Of a stretch of DNA of 64,000 bases, positions 23,391 to 34,537 are shown piece after piece. The position numbers and the translations under genes were made by a program. The first letter of the stretch is position 1, and the number at the start of each line of letters is the position of its first letter. This DNA comes from Chlorops oryzae (Eukaryota > Arthropoda > Insecta > Diptera > Chloropidae): the NCBI GenBank assembly GCA_020466095.1, contig CM035806.1, forward strand, positions 62,330,639 through 62,394,638, in the 5' to 3' direction. The notes under the pieces are model-generated. The model did no database searches. It was not told the DNA's origin and saw only the letters and a program-made list of their open reading frames with translations.

Positions 23391-23831
23391 GAGGTCGTTC
23401 TAGACACTTACTTCCCAGGCAGCTACCCGGGGTCCGAAAGCGGACTTCCTCTCACTTTTACTCCCTTATATCACTGCTTGCGATGGAGGCTAAGACACAA
23501 TAAACTGCAATGGGCAATTAAGTCTTTCGCCCCATTCAAATCCCCTGGCCCAGACGGCATCGTGCCCGCTGACCTGCAACACGCGTTCGTGGGCGATTCC
23601 ATGGCTTACATAGATATATAATGTTTGTTTGAGACCCTCCTACATTCCGGTTAATTGGAGGGAGTATCGGGTAATTTTTATCCTCAAGGCGGGCAAAACA
23701 AGCCACACAAAACCAAACGACTTCCGTCCCATAAGCCTATCTTCCTTTCTCCTGAAAACTTTCGAAAGGATCCTAGGCCACTTCAGAAATAATATTATCG
23801 ATACCAACGCACAGCACAACACAGCTCACAG

Positions 23832-23952
23832 CAGGGGTAGACGGGGGGTCAAAGGGCCCACCGGGCGTTTGACAAATGAGGCCCCGGCACCTTACAAAAA
23901 AAAAACCCTGACAGCTAAAGCACAGCCCACTGGGGGACCCAGTACGCCCCTG
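23832..23952. mobile_element. Small GC-rich hAT-like MITE
   Basis: CAGGGGTAGACGGGGGG at the left and GTACGCCCCTG at the right form short inverted ends around a GC-rich 121-bp body, in strong contrast to the AT-rich surroundings. The 8-bp flanks do not match clearly. CAGGGG/CCCCTG ends are typical of hAT. Confidence 0.45.
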
Positions 23953-24054
23953 GTTGTGGAGGTGCGCTTTTGAATCTTCAGAAATAACAAAAAATATTTC
24001 GCGGACAACAGTTCAATTAGTGATCTCGTTTAGTGAAGATGTGCGAATAACTAC

Positions 24055-24202
24055 TGTTGCGAGTCACAGACGCACAACCATGCGATACCTCCCAATTTTC
24101 ACCACAAAAGTGCAACAACAAGAACCAGCGCGAAGACTCAACCGGTGCGATTGTGAAATTAGCCTTAGCAGCAATCGCCCAAATGAAATGAGTGAAATAT
24201 GA
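24055..24202 (+). mobile_element. LTR fragment, same family as the LTR at 62.3 kb
   Basis: TGTTGCGAGTCACAGACG and the next 130 bp match 62305-62450 nearly base for base, then the match stops. Only the first 148 bp of the LTR remain and there is no internal region. Confidence 0.85.
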
Positions 24203-24499
24203 GCAGAGGTGACCACCACTACAAGGCCGTTTTCATTATGCGCATTAGTAACATAGTGGTACAACAAAGCCATAAAATTAGAAAATCGAGAGAATAACAA
24301 AGCGACAAGCGTCATAGATCCGACCTCGACAATAGGCTGTAGCATACTGAGCTCTCAACGCACTCTAACTGAGGCAAAACTAAAAATTATACGAAAAAAA
24401 GTTTTAAAAATTAAAACAGAGCGACACATGTCTTGCGTCTGCAAAGTTTGTCATAGAACTGATTTGAAAAATTGACGTGACTTCGTTTTTTTGCTCGCT

Positions 24500-24707
24500 T
24501 CGGTTGTTCAGCAAAGGTTAGACGATATGGTTACAAACCAAATTTTGGCTGATTTTAGGCAATTTTTTGTCCCAATTGAGTCCAAACCGTGTAACTACCA
24601 ACCATACGTATGGTCAAATGTCATTTGGTTACGTTTGTTCACGCTGCAGCCAAACGTTTGGGTGCAATACTAGCCATGTCGTGTAAACACTAGAGCACTG
24701 CATGAAT
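24500..24707. mobile_element. Short relative of the Harbinger element ends at 26.8 kb
   Basis: GACGATATGG, AATTTTTTGTCCCA, TCATTTGGTTACG and GCCAAACGTTTGG occur in the same order as just inside the left end of the Harbinger element at 26.8 kb. The right end (CGTGTAAACACTAGAGCACTGC) resembles its inverted terminus. About 200 bp, non-coding; probably a MITE of that family. Confidence 0.5.
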
Positions 24708-25189
24708 GTATTCTGTTTACAATTCCACTCATTCTCTCATTGTACCAGTACCCATGTTCGAGTTGCTGTGAGGGATGAAATGAATTGATAAATGCTCTCA
24801 TGCTCTTGCAGCGAATGTTGTATTGATCTCTGCTCTCTCAGCTTCTCTGTTGTCTCGCTCAAAACTTCTCAGTACAATGTTGTAGTTGTTCGGCGTTCGG
24901 GAATTTTCGGGTATTTTGGGTATTTCAGAAAAAGCATTAGCGTGCAAAACAACAAACCGGTTTTTACATACGGCGAATTGTTCTCTTGCATTTGAATCGT
25001 TGCAGTAAACAAACTGTTGTGCGATAGTTAACATAGCATTCTTTGAATGGAAAATATGGAAGCTATGGAAATCGATGGGGTAGGTAGATTGAAAGATTTT
25101 TTTGAATTTATTGAAACAATTTGATGAATTTATTGAACGTGTGACTTATTTTAGGGTTTGAACCAGCCAAACGAAGCGAGCAATATTTT
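24708..25189. other. Gene-free stretch
   Basis: No gene recognised. A short frame starting with ATG near 25,049 (MENMEAMEID) ends at a donor-like GGGGTAGGT, but nothing supports it as an exon. Confidence 0.4.
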
Positions 25190-26576
25190 ATCGAAAATTT
25201 CAAAAGGAGAACTGTTCCTGGAAAAAAAATCGTAATCACACGAACTGAATTTTTATTTCGTTCGCGAACGAAATGCTTTTCGATCGCGAAAAATATTTTT
25301 GGTTCGTGAACGGAATCGTAAACCAAACGAACGGAAAAAAAATTCGTGAGCGATTTTAATCGGAATTAATCGGTTATTTTTCGTTCTCCGCAGTAGGTAA
25401 GTATGCAGTTTTGTATTTTTTAGGGGTTGAAATTTTGTCCTCAATCTTGAAGAGTTTGCTCTGCATTGGCCGCTGAACAGAAATGAATGAAAACAAGTAA
25501 AGGTGTTATAGCCAGGCGAGCCTGACAATAGAATACCCGACACAGACAAACGTGTTCAAATAATTTTTAATATCAAGAGGTGTTTAAGGCTATAAGAGGC
25601 CGCATATACCGACTTTTGTTAAATTTCTTTATGAAAACCGCCCTTTTGCCACGCCCAATTTTCCAATTTTTTCTAATTCTAATCGGAGGCCTTAATATGC
25701 GCTCAAATTCTAAGTTTCAGCGAAATATTTCCAAAAAATTCGATTTTGGGGCAGCTTTGAGATTTTTGTGCCAGACCCTAGTACTGGAGGTACCCTTAAT
25801 AATAGACCTATAAAAAAAATCTGGAGAGGATGTTTATGGCTACAAAGGAAGCATAATTGACAAATTTCGTTCAAGTCACATTTGAATTTCGGGTGAAGGA
25901 AGCCATTTTCGAAAAACACCCTTCGGCCACGCGCACTTTTCGAATTTTTTGACATTAATAACTTGACTTCAAATATGTTCAACCATCAAAATTCATCAAA
26001 ATATCTTGTAAAAATCCGGCTTTGGAGCAGTTTTTGTGATTTTCATAACAGACCTTAGTACTGGAGGTACCCCTAAAAAAATGGTCAGATCGGGTCCATT
26101 ATCGAACTTGTTCTTACTCATGTCCGCGTGAGCACGCATACCAAATTTCATCAAGATAGCTCAACTCCTTCGATAAGAAAACTGTATACAAACAGACAGA
26201 CAGACAGACAGACGGACGGACATGCCTAAATCGAATCTCCTAGTGACGCTGATCATTTTTATATATATTTTGTATGGTCTATCTCGACTGGTTCTGGGTG
26301 TTACACACAACCACACAAACGCAATATACCCTCGACAGAGAGTGTGTCGGGTATAAAAATACAACGCACAGGTAAGAATTGTGCTCGTGCGCTAAAACCT
26401 GATCTTAATTTTTCCGTTCTCTAAAAAACTCTTTCCGTTCGGCAGTCAGCGAATTTAAAAAAATTCAGTACAAAGGTAAAAATTGTGCTCGCGAATTAAA
26501 AAAACGAACGATTCGCATAGCGAGCATTTTTCAGTTCGCGAACGGAATTTTTCCGTACCCTGTCAACAATGCAATA
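25190..26576. repeat. Repeat family X, copy 2, inverted and split by a Helentron
   Basis: Segments 25,190-25,492 and 26,356-26,576 match, inverted, the continuous sequence at 17,413-18,030. Shared blocks include TCTTGAAGAGTTTGC, GCATTGGCCGCTGAACAG and AGCATTTTTCAGTTCGCGAA. The outer end ACCCTG at about 26,572 mirrors CAGG at 17,413. Confidence 0.7.
25493..26355 (+). mobile_element. Helentron-like element, family C
   Basis: It starts ACAAGTAAAGG with a hairpin AGCCAGGCGAGCCTGAC, has a CAGACAGACAGACGGACGG core, GACATGCCTAAATCGA and a TATATA tract, and ends GTGTCGGGTATA. The body contains two copies of a block with AGACCTTAGTACTGGAGGTACCC (diverged). It is absent from the sister copy of the surrounding repeat at 17.4-18.0 kb, which defines its ends independently. 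Confidence 0.85.
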
Positions 26577-27112
26577 ATAAAATTTAACTCGATCGAGCAA
26601 CTCGAGATACTCGAATAGTTGTACTCATATTGGAATATGCGCGTCTCATTCGTACAACTATTCTCTGCTCCCGTTTTCATTCTCTTTCACACTCTTTGCT
26701 TCACGCAAACGAGAGGCAATGCTTACTGTGTTCATGTCGCTTGTATTAGTACAATGACGTTTTCGTAAACATGTGAATGTATTCGAATACGGGAAAAGGC
26801 ATACCCATGCAGGGCTTTAGTAAACACTCATTCGGGACGATATGAAAAATTTTGATACAAATGGGACAAATTTGTGTGCATTTGTCATTTGGTTAGGACG
26901 AAAATTATAAGCATGGCCAAATGCCAAACGTTTTTCTTGAAACGTAAAGTTAATTCAAATGGGTTTGTTTAGATTTTATTTTCTGATTAAAAAAGAGCTA
27001 AGCGTCTTTCATTGAAAAATCGATATATTGTGTGCATCACTAATTCGATTGCAAGAAGTCAATAAGTGGAAAATTCTGTAGCGAAATTGGCAGTAATTGT
27101 TTTTAAAAATAA

Positions 27113-28185
27113 TTGAAATACCACGCAATAGCAGCGAGTACAGAAGTGGATGAAATAGAGCTCTCGTTTTGTGATTTTTCACAAATAGAAGAGTTGGAGG
27201 AAGCGCCATCCCGTGGACGTGTCAATGTACAATGTACACAAAAACGTTCACGCAAACCGAGGCCGAAAGTTGAATCCGAATGGCAGGACGATGACATAAT
27301 AAAACTAATTAAGATGGTTGAAGAGCGTCGTCCTATATGGGACAAAGATTGCGCTCAGTATAAACTCCCGAAGGAATCGCTTTGGGAAGAAATCAAAGAG
27401 GCACTCAAGCAAAAGTTTTCGGTGCCAGAATGTAAGGCAAAATGGGGAAATTTGAGGGTCACATTCAATACGAATTTGGCTAAGTTTCGAAGCACTAAAT
27501 CAGGACAAGGCGCTGACGAAAGAAAAATCATTAATTGGCGATTTTTTAAGGCTATGATGTTTTTGGAGTCAACATCTTCAATGGATTTGGTGAGTGTTAT
27601 TCGTTACTTTAAGTTAAACACTTATTTTAGCGTATGTTGGTTGATTTTTTTTAGTTGTTTGCGGATACGGATCAGTCTGTTTTGGCTGAGCTGGAAGAAG
27701 CAACTGCTTCAAGATCATCTGCATCATCTGCAATACCGTTGCCGGAACAACGTCGCAAGCGTCCAAGGGCAGCACATACCTCTCCTGATGGTTTGCCAAA
27801 TTTTAACTCGATTGCAGCAAAGGCACTTGTTGCTATAAGCAAACAAGAAAAGAAAAATAAATATGAAGCTTTTGGAGAGTATATTGGTATTGAATTACAA
27901 AGCCTTACGGACTTTCAAGCCGAATATGTTAAAAGAAAGCTGATACTCGTTGTTCTGGACTTGATGGACGAAGCGGTGTCATGTGTAAGTAGAAAAGTTT
28001 GAATATACCTAGCAGTTTATAATTGTATTAAGAGATTATTTTTAACGATACAGATTACGATGCCACCAATAGCGGATGTTACTCGTGCTTCTAATCTCGG
28101 AACTCATGTTTCCTTAATTGAAAGTGCCGCTGCTGAAATTTTGGATGCTGATATGTATGTTCCAGACAACAATTTTTCAAATTGA
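27113..28185 (+). CDS. Harbinger accessory Myb/SANT-like (MADF-like) DNA-binding protein
   Basis: Exons 27113-27589, 27655-27984 and 28054-28185 join through two GT-AG introns (65 and 69 bp) into about 312 open codons. In such elements this protein binds the transposase and the DNA ends and aids nuclear import. Residues 55-150 form a trihelix/MADF-like domain (WQDDDIIKLIKMVEERRPIWD, then LWEEIKEAL and CKAKWGNLR). A basic patch RRKRPRAAH lies after the first intron. The exon as listed opens just behind a stop codon with TTG, not ATG. The true start may lie in an upstream exon spliced to an AG near 27,130, or may have been lost. Confidence 0.75.
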
Positions 28186-28380
28186 ATTATTTGCAATGCC
28201 GATATGTCCCGCCGTTAGTGCCTTTTAATAAGACTGTACAAAAAAATGAAAATATGTTTTTTTTTTTTTTAATTGCTTACAATTGAGCTGAAATGTGTTT
28301 TTTTTAATTCTTTTTTACTTTAAATTCTTTATTTGAATATTTTTTTGAATACAATACGATTTAAAACAAAACTTTTTGTG

Positions 28381-29761
28381 CTATATGCATTTATATTGCC
28401 ACTCTAACTCGCCTTCTTCGATGAAATACGCCGCAAATTCACTTTGCACATCTTTGGCGCTAGATATTTCAGCCGGATGCGTTTCTTTTTGCAATGAAAA
28501 CATTATTGAGTCTGGTAAATGCGTTTCTTGCCTCCAAGCGCCTGGTATGAATTCTACAGCCTCATTATAGTGGTCGAATGTTCCTGGGGAAGCATATATC
28601 TTTTTATTGGTTGTAATTAAATAATTATGAAGCACGCAGCATGCAAGTACGACTTTTTTGGTTTTTTCGGGGCTTAAGTGTATAGGTTTTAAAAATACAC
28701 GAAAACGTGATGCCATAATGCCGAAAACGTCATCGATTATACGCCTTGCCCGGCTTAGCCGATAATTAAACACGCGTTTTACCATAGTAAGACCGCGCTG
28801 ACTGTACGGCTTCATAATGTTTGGTCGTAAAGCGAACGCATCATCGCCTACTAGGGTATAAGGTAAAGGTAAATTTCGCCCTGGTAGCGGTGTTTTTGCT
28901 GGCAGCCCCAACTTATCGGTGTCCATTGCTTGAGCGAAAGTACAGCGGTTAAAAACACCGCCATCGGAGAATTTTCCATTGCGGCCGACGTCGACGTATA
29001 ACAATTTATATGAAGCATCCGCTATGCCAATCAGTACAATGCTATGAGTCCCTTTGTAGTTATAGAATATACTGCCAGAATGTGGAGGAGCAACCATCAC
29101 GACGTGTTTCCCATCGACAGCACCTATGCAATTGGGAAATTGCCAAAGTTCATTGAATTCCCGGGCAACAGCTTCCCAAGCTTCAGGAGTTTTTGGTGTC
29201 TAAAGAAAATATTGAATAAAAAATTGGATAAGAAAATTTTTCAATGAAGAACGGAACATTTGAATAAATAAATTCACTAACCTGGAGATATTCATTCGCA
29301 AGTACTTCATATAAGGCGTCTAGTACTTCCGGGACGATGCTTGATATAGTACACCATGGAATACGGAAGAGATATTGCATTGACCGAAAATTTTCCCCAG
29401 TCGCTAAATACCTTAAAGTTAATATTAGCCTTTCAGATGCTGAAATGCTTTTTCGCATTGGTGTGTCTTTCTTCGCGATGAGGGGTGATACCAAAGCAAG
29501 GAGATCTTCAAACTGCTTCGCTGTCATGCGAAGAAAATTCGTATATAATCCTGGGTCTTCTCCCCGCAGTTCTCTGTACAATTTCGCGCAAAATCCTTCA
29601 TGGTCATGACGCGCCACCCAATGCCTCACACAAACACGGCGACGTTTGTTTAGCCGTTGATAAGAATTTTGATCGCCGTCGTCATTATTTTCAAAAATAT
29701 ATCCGGCCAAAATAACGGCAAGACTTCTTATATTTTCAATGTTCAGTTTGATTGACATCAT
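28381..29761 (-). CDS. PIF/Harbinger transposase (DDE_Tnp_4), open in two exons
   Basis: Exons 29761-29282 and 29199-28381 flank an 82-bp intron (CAG/GTTAGTG, TTTCTTTAG) and encode about 432 residues without a stop. The start is ATG at 29761 (or 29758). Helical N-terminus; RYLATGENFRSMQYLFRIPWCTIS is the family HTH-like block. The nuclease has D189 in GAVDGKHV and D279 in LVGDDAFAL. The third acidic position in RRIIDDVFGIM is D316, where the family usually has E (RRVVENAFG in copy 1). Harbinger transposases cut and paste DNA at TWA sites. Whether the E-to-D change permits catalysis cannot be told from sequence. Confidence 0.85.
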
Positions 29762-30118
29762 GACACAACTATAAATGAGCACCAGTTGACAGATGAGCAT
29801 AATATTATTTGGTCGACGTCTGCATATCGTGTAACACCCTGCCAAACGCAATAAAAATGTGTGACCAAATCTCATTTGCACATTGCCAAAAATTGGTGGT
29901 GCGCAAACGTTTTGGGACAAGATTTGCATATCGTGTAACCATCAAACATATGACATCCAGACAAACGAGTGTATGCACCAATTTTCAACCAAATGAATTC
30001 AGCCAAACGTTTGATCTACGTCTAGCCTACCCTTTCGCTTCGCTTCTCGATTACAAGTGGCATTTTGCTTTAATTGCGACCTCGTTTTAAACTTTTTCAT
30101 CTCTCGCTCACAGTTTCT

Positions 30119-30433
30119 ATACGCCCAGCGGGAAAAGGTAGACTTTGGTAAACGAGCGAGGTAATCGATACAACATATGTCTACCACTTACCCGCGTCGA
30201 TGAAAATTAACACGGCGATGTCATTGAAAATTCGTTCGTTACCTCTTTCGTTTACTTCTTTGTTGAAGAATTCTATGACGAACCCCTCATCAAAAACTCT
30301 ACGACGACTATGTGAGCAATAATTTTTCCGCTTCCCTTACCTTTTTCTTCGAAGCATTCTCCTATGACCCTTTCATCGAAGAATTCCTCGACGAATAAGG
30401 TAATCGAAGAACAAACTTCCCGCTGGGCGTGTA
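30119..30433. mobile_element. MITE with CGCCCAGCGGGAA ends
   Basis: ACGCCCAGCGGGAA at 30121 and its inverse TTCCCGCTGGGCGT at about 30,417-30,430 bound a 315-bp non-coding body; TA lies at both outer edges. Inner sequence repeats GAAGAATTC and TCGACGA motifs. It ends 8 bp before the BEL element. Confidence 0.65.
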
Positions 30434-30446
30434 CAAAAATGCTCTC

Positions 30447-30935
30447 TGTTCAGATCGGAACAGTAAGATCAAAACAAAGATCGAAACCCTTAGAAAGAGA
30501 AGGCTCCTAATGCCTAATTTTAGTACATTATAATACTAGCATTATACCGGGCAAAATATAACACTTTTGTTTCGTTCCGAGGAGTAAGCTCGGCTTCCGT
30601 TCGGGTTTACTTCCTCACTTACTTTCTGGAGCTCCATCACAAAGGTATACACAATAAATTTAGCATTCCCACGCTAATAAAATTAAAAATCATTGCGTTT
30701 TATTTCGAAAGTTACCAATTCTGATTTCTTGCTATTTCTCTTTTCTCGGTTACTTTGACTTGAATCTTCCTTGACGAGTCAAAGTAATTTACATATACGT
30801 TTCAGTTCACGTTCGGAAATCAGCTAAACTTCATATTGGCACAAACTTCACATTGGCACAAACCTCATATTGGCACAAACTTCATAAATCACAATCACCT
30901 ACATCAAACACATACATCCAGAATCACACAAAACA
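30447..30935 (+). repeat. BEL 5' LTR
   Basis: Starts TGTTCAGATCGG and ends CACAAAACA. AATAAA-like signals lie near 30,655 and 30,680. Compared with the 3' LTR only about four substitutions are visible (near 30,540, 30,739, 30,787 and 30,886). Confidence 0.93.
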
Positions 30936-30957
30936 TTGGTCCTTCGAGCCGGATCTT
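30936..30957 (+). promoter_or_regulatory. BEL primer-binding site and nearby splice donor
   Basis: TTGGTCCTTCGAGCCGGA directly after the LTR has the TGG start of a tRNA primer site and looks like sites in other BEL elements. At 30,993/30,994 AAG/GTACGT is a strong donor candidate that could feed spliced gag or ORF3 messages. Confidence 0.6.
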
Positions 30958-31079
30958 CAAAACCATCCACAAATTCCGTTCCTGATTCTGAAGGTACGTT
31001 TGCATATGTATGTGAATAAAAAAGTGCAAATTCAAAATCCAAATTTTAATCAAAAAATTATATCAGTAAAATTATATTA

Positions 31080-31196
31080 GTGGTATTCAAGCAACAGTGC
31101 AAATCGCAGTGTGCAATATTTGCACTGCTTTTTTTGTACGCAATTTGACAAGTGCAAATATTGCACACTGCGTTTGCACTGTTGCTTGAATACCAC
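31080..31196. mobile_element. 117-bp palindromic MITE (family GTGGTATTCAAGC), copy 1
   Basis: GTGGTATTCAAGCAACAGTG and its exact inverse close a hairpin with further inverted GTGCAAATATTGCAC blocks; TA flanks both ends. Copies also occur at 54347-54463 and, split, at 52983-53020 plus 55983-56065. Probably Tc1/mariner-derived. Confidence 0.85.
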
Positions 31197-31674
31197 TATT
31201 GAAGTTTTTTACTTAAATCACGCTCCTCTACATATATCGATACGCTATATATAATTTCCCGCGCGCGAAAAATCATATATACATAGGTTCCGTTCGGTGG
31301 AACAGCATACCGGTGTTAATTTTTGTCGTTTGCTTCACATTGACTTTCGTTTCGGTTCGTATAGAAAAGTGCATATACATACGTACATACATATTCTTAT
31401 TAGAATGGTATGTGGTCAGTGACTTCTAGCTGGTGATCAATTCTTATTACATAGAAGCTGTTCGTTTTCATTTTCGGTTTTCTCTTTTTCGCTTTGAGCG
31501 CAGCTTCTTTTTGTTTGGTGCACTTAAGACTGCTTTGTAGCATCTTAAGGGCAATTTCCGATCACAGCTATACACGAAGTTCTCTGCTTTCGATTTCGTT
31601 TCCTTTCTTTTGCTTTTTAGCAGCGACAGAAATTAAGAGCCGGTATTGCAAACATACATACGTGCATATATATA
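31197..31674 (+). other. BEL untranslated leader
   Basis: No ORF. The stretch separates the MITE from the errantivirus and belongs to the BEL leader, which continues at 39,000-39,155 on the other side. TATATATA at its right edge was the errantivirus target. Confidence 0.6.
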
Positions 31675-31678
31675 TATA

Positions 31679-32082
31679 AGTTAAAGGATCTACTATGGAT
31701 CCTTATAAAAAAATATTTTCAGCGGACCCAACTAGTCCGCTTCCACTAAAAGAATTTAACAACAATTTAAATGAACGTTATAATTTATTAGACCGGTATT
31801 GACGGCTCCTGGAATTCGACTGATTAACATATGAAGTCAAACTTAAGAGCTAACTTAACCTAATGTTGCTGCGTCGGCGTTTCCCACGGCTCCCGGATGC
31901 GCGTGCAAGTAATCAAACGCAGGCTCAGCAATCACGTTGTGCATGCACTTGAATTTTAGGAAGGTGCAACGTGATCGAATCGGTTGTGCAATAGCGGTGA
32001 ATGACCGAATTGGAATTGATTGTGAATATCAAAAAGAAGTTGGCGAGAATGGTTGCGTAACACCATAGCCAAGTGCTTAACT
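31679..32082 (-). repeat. Errantivirus 3' LTR
   Basis: 404 bp, AGTTAAAGGATC on the plus strand to GCTTAACT. A polypurine tract lies just outside at 32083-32096. The copy at 37501-37904 appears identical in the parts I compared. Confidence 0.9.
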
Positions 32083-32091
32083 CCTCCCCCT

Positions 32092-33640
32092 TTAAAGATC
32101 CGCGTCCCGTGGATCTATGCGGGATTCGTAGGCGGCGGTCTGGAATCTCGGATGATCGCAGCTCATTCGATGGCATATGACCGTCTCAACGGGTTCGACG
32201 CTTTGGACCCTAGGGATGTTTACTTTCCTATTCAATCTTTGCCATAGAGCCCCAGCCGCAAGTGCGACGAGTAGAAGACCAATGCTGCCTGTCAATAGAG
32301 AAAAATCGATTTTTTGCGTTAGGTTAGATATATACTTAATGTTCCTTGTTGTCAACTCGTTGAGGTATCCTAGGTCCCTTAGAATACTCTTCGCTGTTAC
32401 GTTCGTCAGGATGGGTGGTAACGCTTGGAGGCTAGTGGTCGAGACACTGGAGTATGAGTTGTTGTTGAGAGATATTCGTTCGTTCTGTAGTTGAATGATA
32501 TAAGTGCCTTTCAAGGGGGTCGTGGTGTTTTTTGATGTTAAATTTCCCATGAAGTTCGTGACGAATATTGTATTTTCGTTGATAAGCTCTACGACTTCTT
32601 CAGCGCTGTTGCGAAGTTGACATTCTGCGTGACCTCCCTTTAATATTCGCGGCAGGCACTCGTTCTCCGGGATCTTCTGAAGTGAGTCTGCGCTGCAGAT
32701 CGTGGAATTCGCAATGGAAAGACAGCTGTCCGTTATTCCGTACGTCTCATGTTGGCTCATGAGCACCCTTTTATATGGAATTACTACTTGCATACCATTC
32801 CTTATGGTACTCCTAACGATTAGGTGGTGATATAGCTGCATTTTCACTTTCGGTAGTGCCAGAACGTACAATAAGGTTGAGCCATTGGTGAATATCGATG
32901 GCTGACCATATTCGATTGCTTCGACCTCGTTTTGATATGGCAGTGTTTCGACCTCTGATACGATTTGGTTGACCTCTTCGCTGCTTAGGAGGTTCGTGTT
33001 GACCATGCCCTTCTTCGCCATCTGACACCCCCGTACGACTTCGTTTACTGCTTCCTTTAGTATGAGCGTTTTATCGAGAATATTTTGTTCAAAGTGGTAT
33101 TCTTGGCTTTCGTTGTTTATGCTGTTGAATTGAGTCGCCATTTCATTAACTTTAGTGATCACTGCTTGCATCCTGGTGAAAAGGTCATCGTTTATTTTAT
33201 ACTGGTGGTTGTTGTTTTCGATCACATCCTGCTGACTTTTCATTATTATGTCCCAATCAGTAGCGTCAGGGTTGCCCGCTACCCATTTCCATGCCGAACC
33301 AATCCAATTTATAGAGCGTGTCGCTCTGGCGTGTTTAGCGCTGAGTTCGTCCAGGCGTAGATGTATCTGTTTTATGTGAAACTCCAGGATAGCTTTTGTT
33401 TCTTCGTGTCTTACTGAGCCATAATTGAGATCAGAGAGGAGTTCAAGTGCATCACGGTACTGCTGCAAAGGTATCACGTGGACAAGCTTGAAGTAACCAT
33501 TGAGAGTCCAGCCATTTCCTGAGCTGATCGTTACGATAGGAGCTTCATAGTGGTAGACGTAAAGTCCAAAAGTGGTGGCTACCAGCCAACCTAGGCTAAG
33601 TATGAAGAGATAAAATGAACATATTATTTTAGTGTGTTTA
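32092..33640 (-). pseudogene. env: Errantivirus env (baculovirus F-like fusion glycoprotein), no visible start codon
   Basis: An open frame of over 460 codons ends at 32092. The frame is open further upstream, to a stop near 33,705, but has no ATG. In errantiviruses env is made from a spliced message, so the start may lie in an upstream exon. Visible parts: a hydrophobic signal-like stretch near 33,600-33,560, an R-x-x-R-type cleavage region followed by a fusion-peptide-like GSAWKW segment near 33,305, several N-x-S/T glycosylation sites, and a C-terminal membrane segment (LLTGSIGLLLVALAAG) with a cytoplasmic tail. The family mediates membrane fusion and derives from F-type envelope proteins. 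The ORF part shows no internal stop. Confidence 0.8.
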
Positions 33641-34537
33641 CGACAAAAAATTTTTGGATTTTCCCTTATTTTATATATCCCGATTTCGGGGTTTCTTAAC
33701 TTCTATGTTAGTATTTAATTTGCATATCCCAGTTTTGGGCTTTCTTAATTTCTATTTTAGCATTTTGCTTATGCAATTTGTATATCCCATTTTTGGGTGT
33801 CATTGTTGTATGATTTGAGATTTCTTTGAATCCTTTACATCATTGTGAACAGGAATTTCCTGTTTTTGTGCAAATATTTAGCTAAAGCTCCCCTCTTTTT
33901 TCTTATAATGATAAGGTGTCCGCTGGTTTGCAAGATGGGAGGGCCGGATAATCCGGTTTGGCGGTAGCGCCTACTAAGGCACGGCAGCACTCCCAGGATC
34001 GACAAGGCTCATTTTGCAATCTCCGGTTAGGGATGTGTCAGTTATTGCCATGACGACTTGCCGAAATTCCACCTTATTGCCCTCGTACTTGTTATTAGCT
34101 ATTATTTATTTATTAATTTGTAGGGCCACCGAACATAGAGTTAAAAAGATGAACGAAATAAATGGAAATGTTGATTGTAAGATGCGAAATGAAAATGATT
34201 AAAAGCATTTTCTTTTTTATTTTTTTTTACTTTTTTTTTATTCTCTTTTATTTAAAGAAAAGAATTTTGTTTTAATTCTTTGGTATGAAATCAAATAAGG
34301 CACAGAATTTTTCGTGTGTTTGGACTGAGAGAAAAAAAAAACACATATTTTTCGGTAAGAGAATGAACAGACTAACAAGAGAAAGAAAAAAAAAATGCTT
34401 TTGTTCATGAAATGTGATCTTCGTATGCTTCTTTTTCGTTCTTTTTTTTTGTAAGAAATTTGATAAGGTTGGTTGCCCTTTATTATTTAGAGACAATAAA
34501 AAGTTAAATGAAAAGATATTCGCAAATATATTTTCAT
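33641..34537 (-). other. Region between errantivirus pol and env
   Basis: AT-rich with poly-T/poly-A runs. Three imperfect repeats of TATATCCCGATTTCGGG type (near 33,675, 33,723 and 33,782) are visible. No separate ORF. It could hold the env splice acceptor. Confidence 0.5.

Larger units (their letters stand above)
18430..23831 (+). pseudogene. LINE of LOA/R1-like type, in pieces
   Basis: Fragments of one non-LTR element are spread between later insertions. ORF1-like coiled-coil coding (REILQLIKDQV, then TQLQKAVLLIDKVKV) occupies 18,430-18,533, 19,032-19,067 and 21,419 to about 21,640. Pol coding appears at 22,256-22,456 (DWQSYRENLRNFKYAIGKAK, the stretch between endonuclease and RT). It resumes at 23,391-23,831 (LDTYFPGS, SFAPFKSPGPDGIVPADLQH, then FRPISLSSFLLKTFERIL of the RT fingers). 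Several stops and frameshifts exist and the RT catalytic core is missing. The SPGPDGI and FRPISLSSFLLKT signatures fit LOA/Bilbo or R1 groups. I cannot prove ORF1 and pol came from one insertion. Confidence 0.65.
26809..29990. mobile_element. Two-gene PIF/Harbinger element, nearly intact (copy 2)
   Basis: Two convergent spliced genes, a Myb/SANT-like protein (plus) and a DDE_Tnp_4 transposase (minus), are the standard Harbinger pair. The left end is near GCAGGGCTTTAGTAAACAC (26809). The matching right end is either CGTGTAACACCCTGC at about 29,841 or a second similar block near 29,940-29,990, so the right limit is uncertain. I could not confirm a TWA duplication. Both coding regions are open apart from an unclear start in the Myb gene. 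Confidence 0.8.

Noticed and set aside
32177..32494. Plus-strand 105-codon frame, also found at 37999-38316
   Set aside because: It is the antisense shadow of the env C-terminus and appears twice only because env is duplicated.
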